DNA of 6,077 nt. Source: Elusimicrobiota bacterium. GTDB taxonomy: Bacteria > Elusimicrobiota > Elusimicrobia > JACQJN01. Location: NCBI GenBank assembly GCA_016205085.1, contig JACQJN010000067.1, positions 1 to 6,077 on the forward strand, read 5' to 3'. The position numbers and the translations under genes are program-made. The notes beneath the pieces are model-generated. The model was not told the DNA's origin, searched no databases, and was given only the letters and a program-made list of their open reading frames with translations. Below, in pieces: positions 5,284 to 6,077 of this stretch (position 1 is the stretch's first letter; every line of letters starts with the position of its first letter).

Positions 5284-6077
5284 ACATAGGGGATATGGTC
5301 ATGTTGGGCATTGCCGGTACGGGGGCCATCTCCACCAGCGTTTTTATTCAGAGGCTTTTTTCTTCTTTCGGATCGGAACGGGAAATGTCCCTGGCCAGTT
5401 TGGCGCAGGGGAAGGTGGGTGAGAGTTCCAGTTTCGCGGCCTTAAATCCCAGCGGGGGGTTGGGAGATCGGTTGGATTTGATGGTTTTGAATTGGTTCGG
5501 ATTAAAGGCTAAGCTGGAGGAGAGGTATGTCCTGATGGGGAGTCCGGTTTTTCCCACTCCCCTTCAGATGTTGCATTATAAAGAAATGGCGGCGATCATT
5601 CTGCCGGCATTTATGTTTTTGATGACCTATAGTCCGCTGGCGCTGGTGTTTATGCCGCTCGGTTTTTTTCTCCCGGATGTATTTTCTTCCGCCAAAATTC
5701 AGGGCCGCCAGGGAGAAATCCTGATCCATTTCCCCACCCTGGTGGATTTGGCTGCCTTGACCATCGAGTCGGGGTTGGACTACATGTCCGCTTTTGACCG
5801 CATATTAAAGACGGCCTACCGGAAGACGGAACTGGAGCTGGAGGTGGAGAAGACTTTAAATGAGGTGCAGCTGGGATATTCCCGCCGCGAAGCCTTGAGG
5901 CGTTTTGCCGTGAGGACGGGGATTCAGGAGGTCCGGTCCTTCGTGGGGCTGATCATACAATCGGATGAGCTGGGCACGAGCTTGGTGGATTTGTTGAGAA
6001 ATTTTTCGGCGGACATGAGGTTCAGACGCTTAAGCCGAGCCGAAAAACTGGCGGCACAAGCGTCTACCAAGATGCTC
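5280..6077 (+). CDS. tadC: TadC-like pilus platform protein, 3' end cut by window
   Basis: Second T2SSF-family inner-membrane platform protein, expected to partner TadB at the base of the pilus. The frame is open from 5280 to the last base of the window, giving 266 residues without a stop. A membrane helix lies at ~6-27, then a soluble stretch (28-100) with the TadC-like LEERYVLMGSPVFPTPLQML, then two helices at ~103-117 and 119-133. The T2SSF domain starts at ~146 (FPTLVDLAALTIESGLDYMS, AFDRIL) and continues with QLGYSRREALRRFA and QSDELGTSLVDLLRNFSADM to the edge. Only the domain end and the final membrane segment(s) should be missing. The start at 5280 overlaps the tadB stop (ATGA) with GGGGAA 9 nt upstream. 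An in-frame ATG at 5301 with AGGGGA (5288-5293) 7 nt upstream is a good alternative and would remove seven residues. Confidence 0.9.
   Translation, partial: MNIGDMVMLGIAGTGAISTSVFIQRLFSSFGSEREMSLASLAQGKVGESSSFAALNPSGGLGDRLDLMVLNWFGLKAKLEERYVLMGSPVFPTPLQMLHYKEMAAIILPAFMFLMTYSPLALVFMPLGFFLPDVFSSAKIQGRQGEILIHFPTLVDLAALTIESGLDYMSAFDRILKTAYRKTELELEVEKTLNEVQLGYSRREALRRFAVRTGIQEVRSFVGLIIQSDELGTSLVDLLRNFSADMRFRRLSRAEKLAAQASTKML

Overview
The window is a stretch of one Tad/Flp (type IVc) pilus assembly operon. All genes are on the + strand, packed end to end, and both window edges fall inside genes. In order: a CpaB/RcpC-like periplasmic protein (5' end cut), a short CpaC-like outer-membrane secretin, one long ORF joining a TadZ/CpaE-like ParA-type ATPase to a TadA/CpaF-type motor ATPase, a TadB-like inner-membrane platform protein with an extra N-terminal exported domain, and a TadC-like platform protein (3' end cut). 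Prepilin, prepilin peptidase and TadD/G-type genes are not in the window; they may lie outside it.

The secretin implies a diderm (two-membrane) cell. Base composition looks mid-range. The domain rearrangements, and the heptanucleotide tandem repeats inside signal-peptide coding sequence, remind me of environmental metagenome lineages such as Omnitrophota or related groups. That is an impression only; no rRNA or other taxonomic marker is present.

Junctions are tight. cpaB/secretin share ATGA if the first ATG is used, secretin/ATPase are separated by 3 nt, ATPase/tadB share GTGA and tadB/tadC share ATGA. Translational coupling of one polycistronic message is likely. I see no internal promoter or terminator, and no gene-free stretch over 300 bases.

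The machine reads as a functional set. The TadA half of the fused ATPase would drive the TadB/TadC platform, the ParA-like half would place the system in the cell, CpaB would act in the periplasm, and the secretin would form the outer-membrane exit. The less ordinary parts are: (1) an apparent 81-bp in-frame insertion in the secretin signal-peptide region, bounded by 9-bp direct repeats and carrying two strong hairpins, one of which covers a candidate start codon; (2) two different 4-copy heptamer repeats, each encoding the hydrophobic core of a signal peptide; (3) the TadZ-TadA fusion; (4) the ~200-residue exported domain on TadB; (5) a secretin reduced to little more than its barrel domain.
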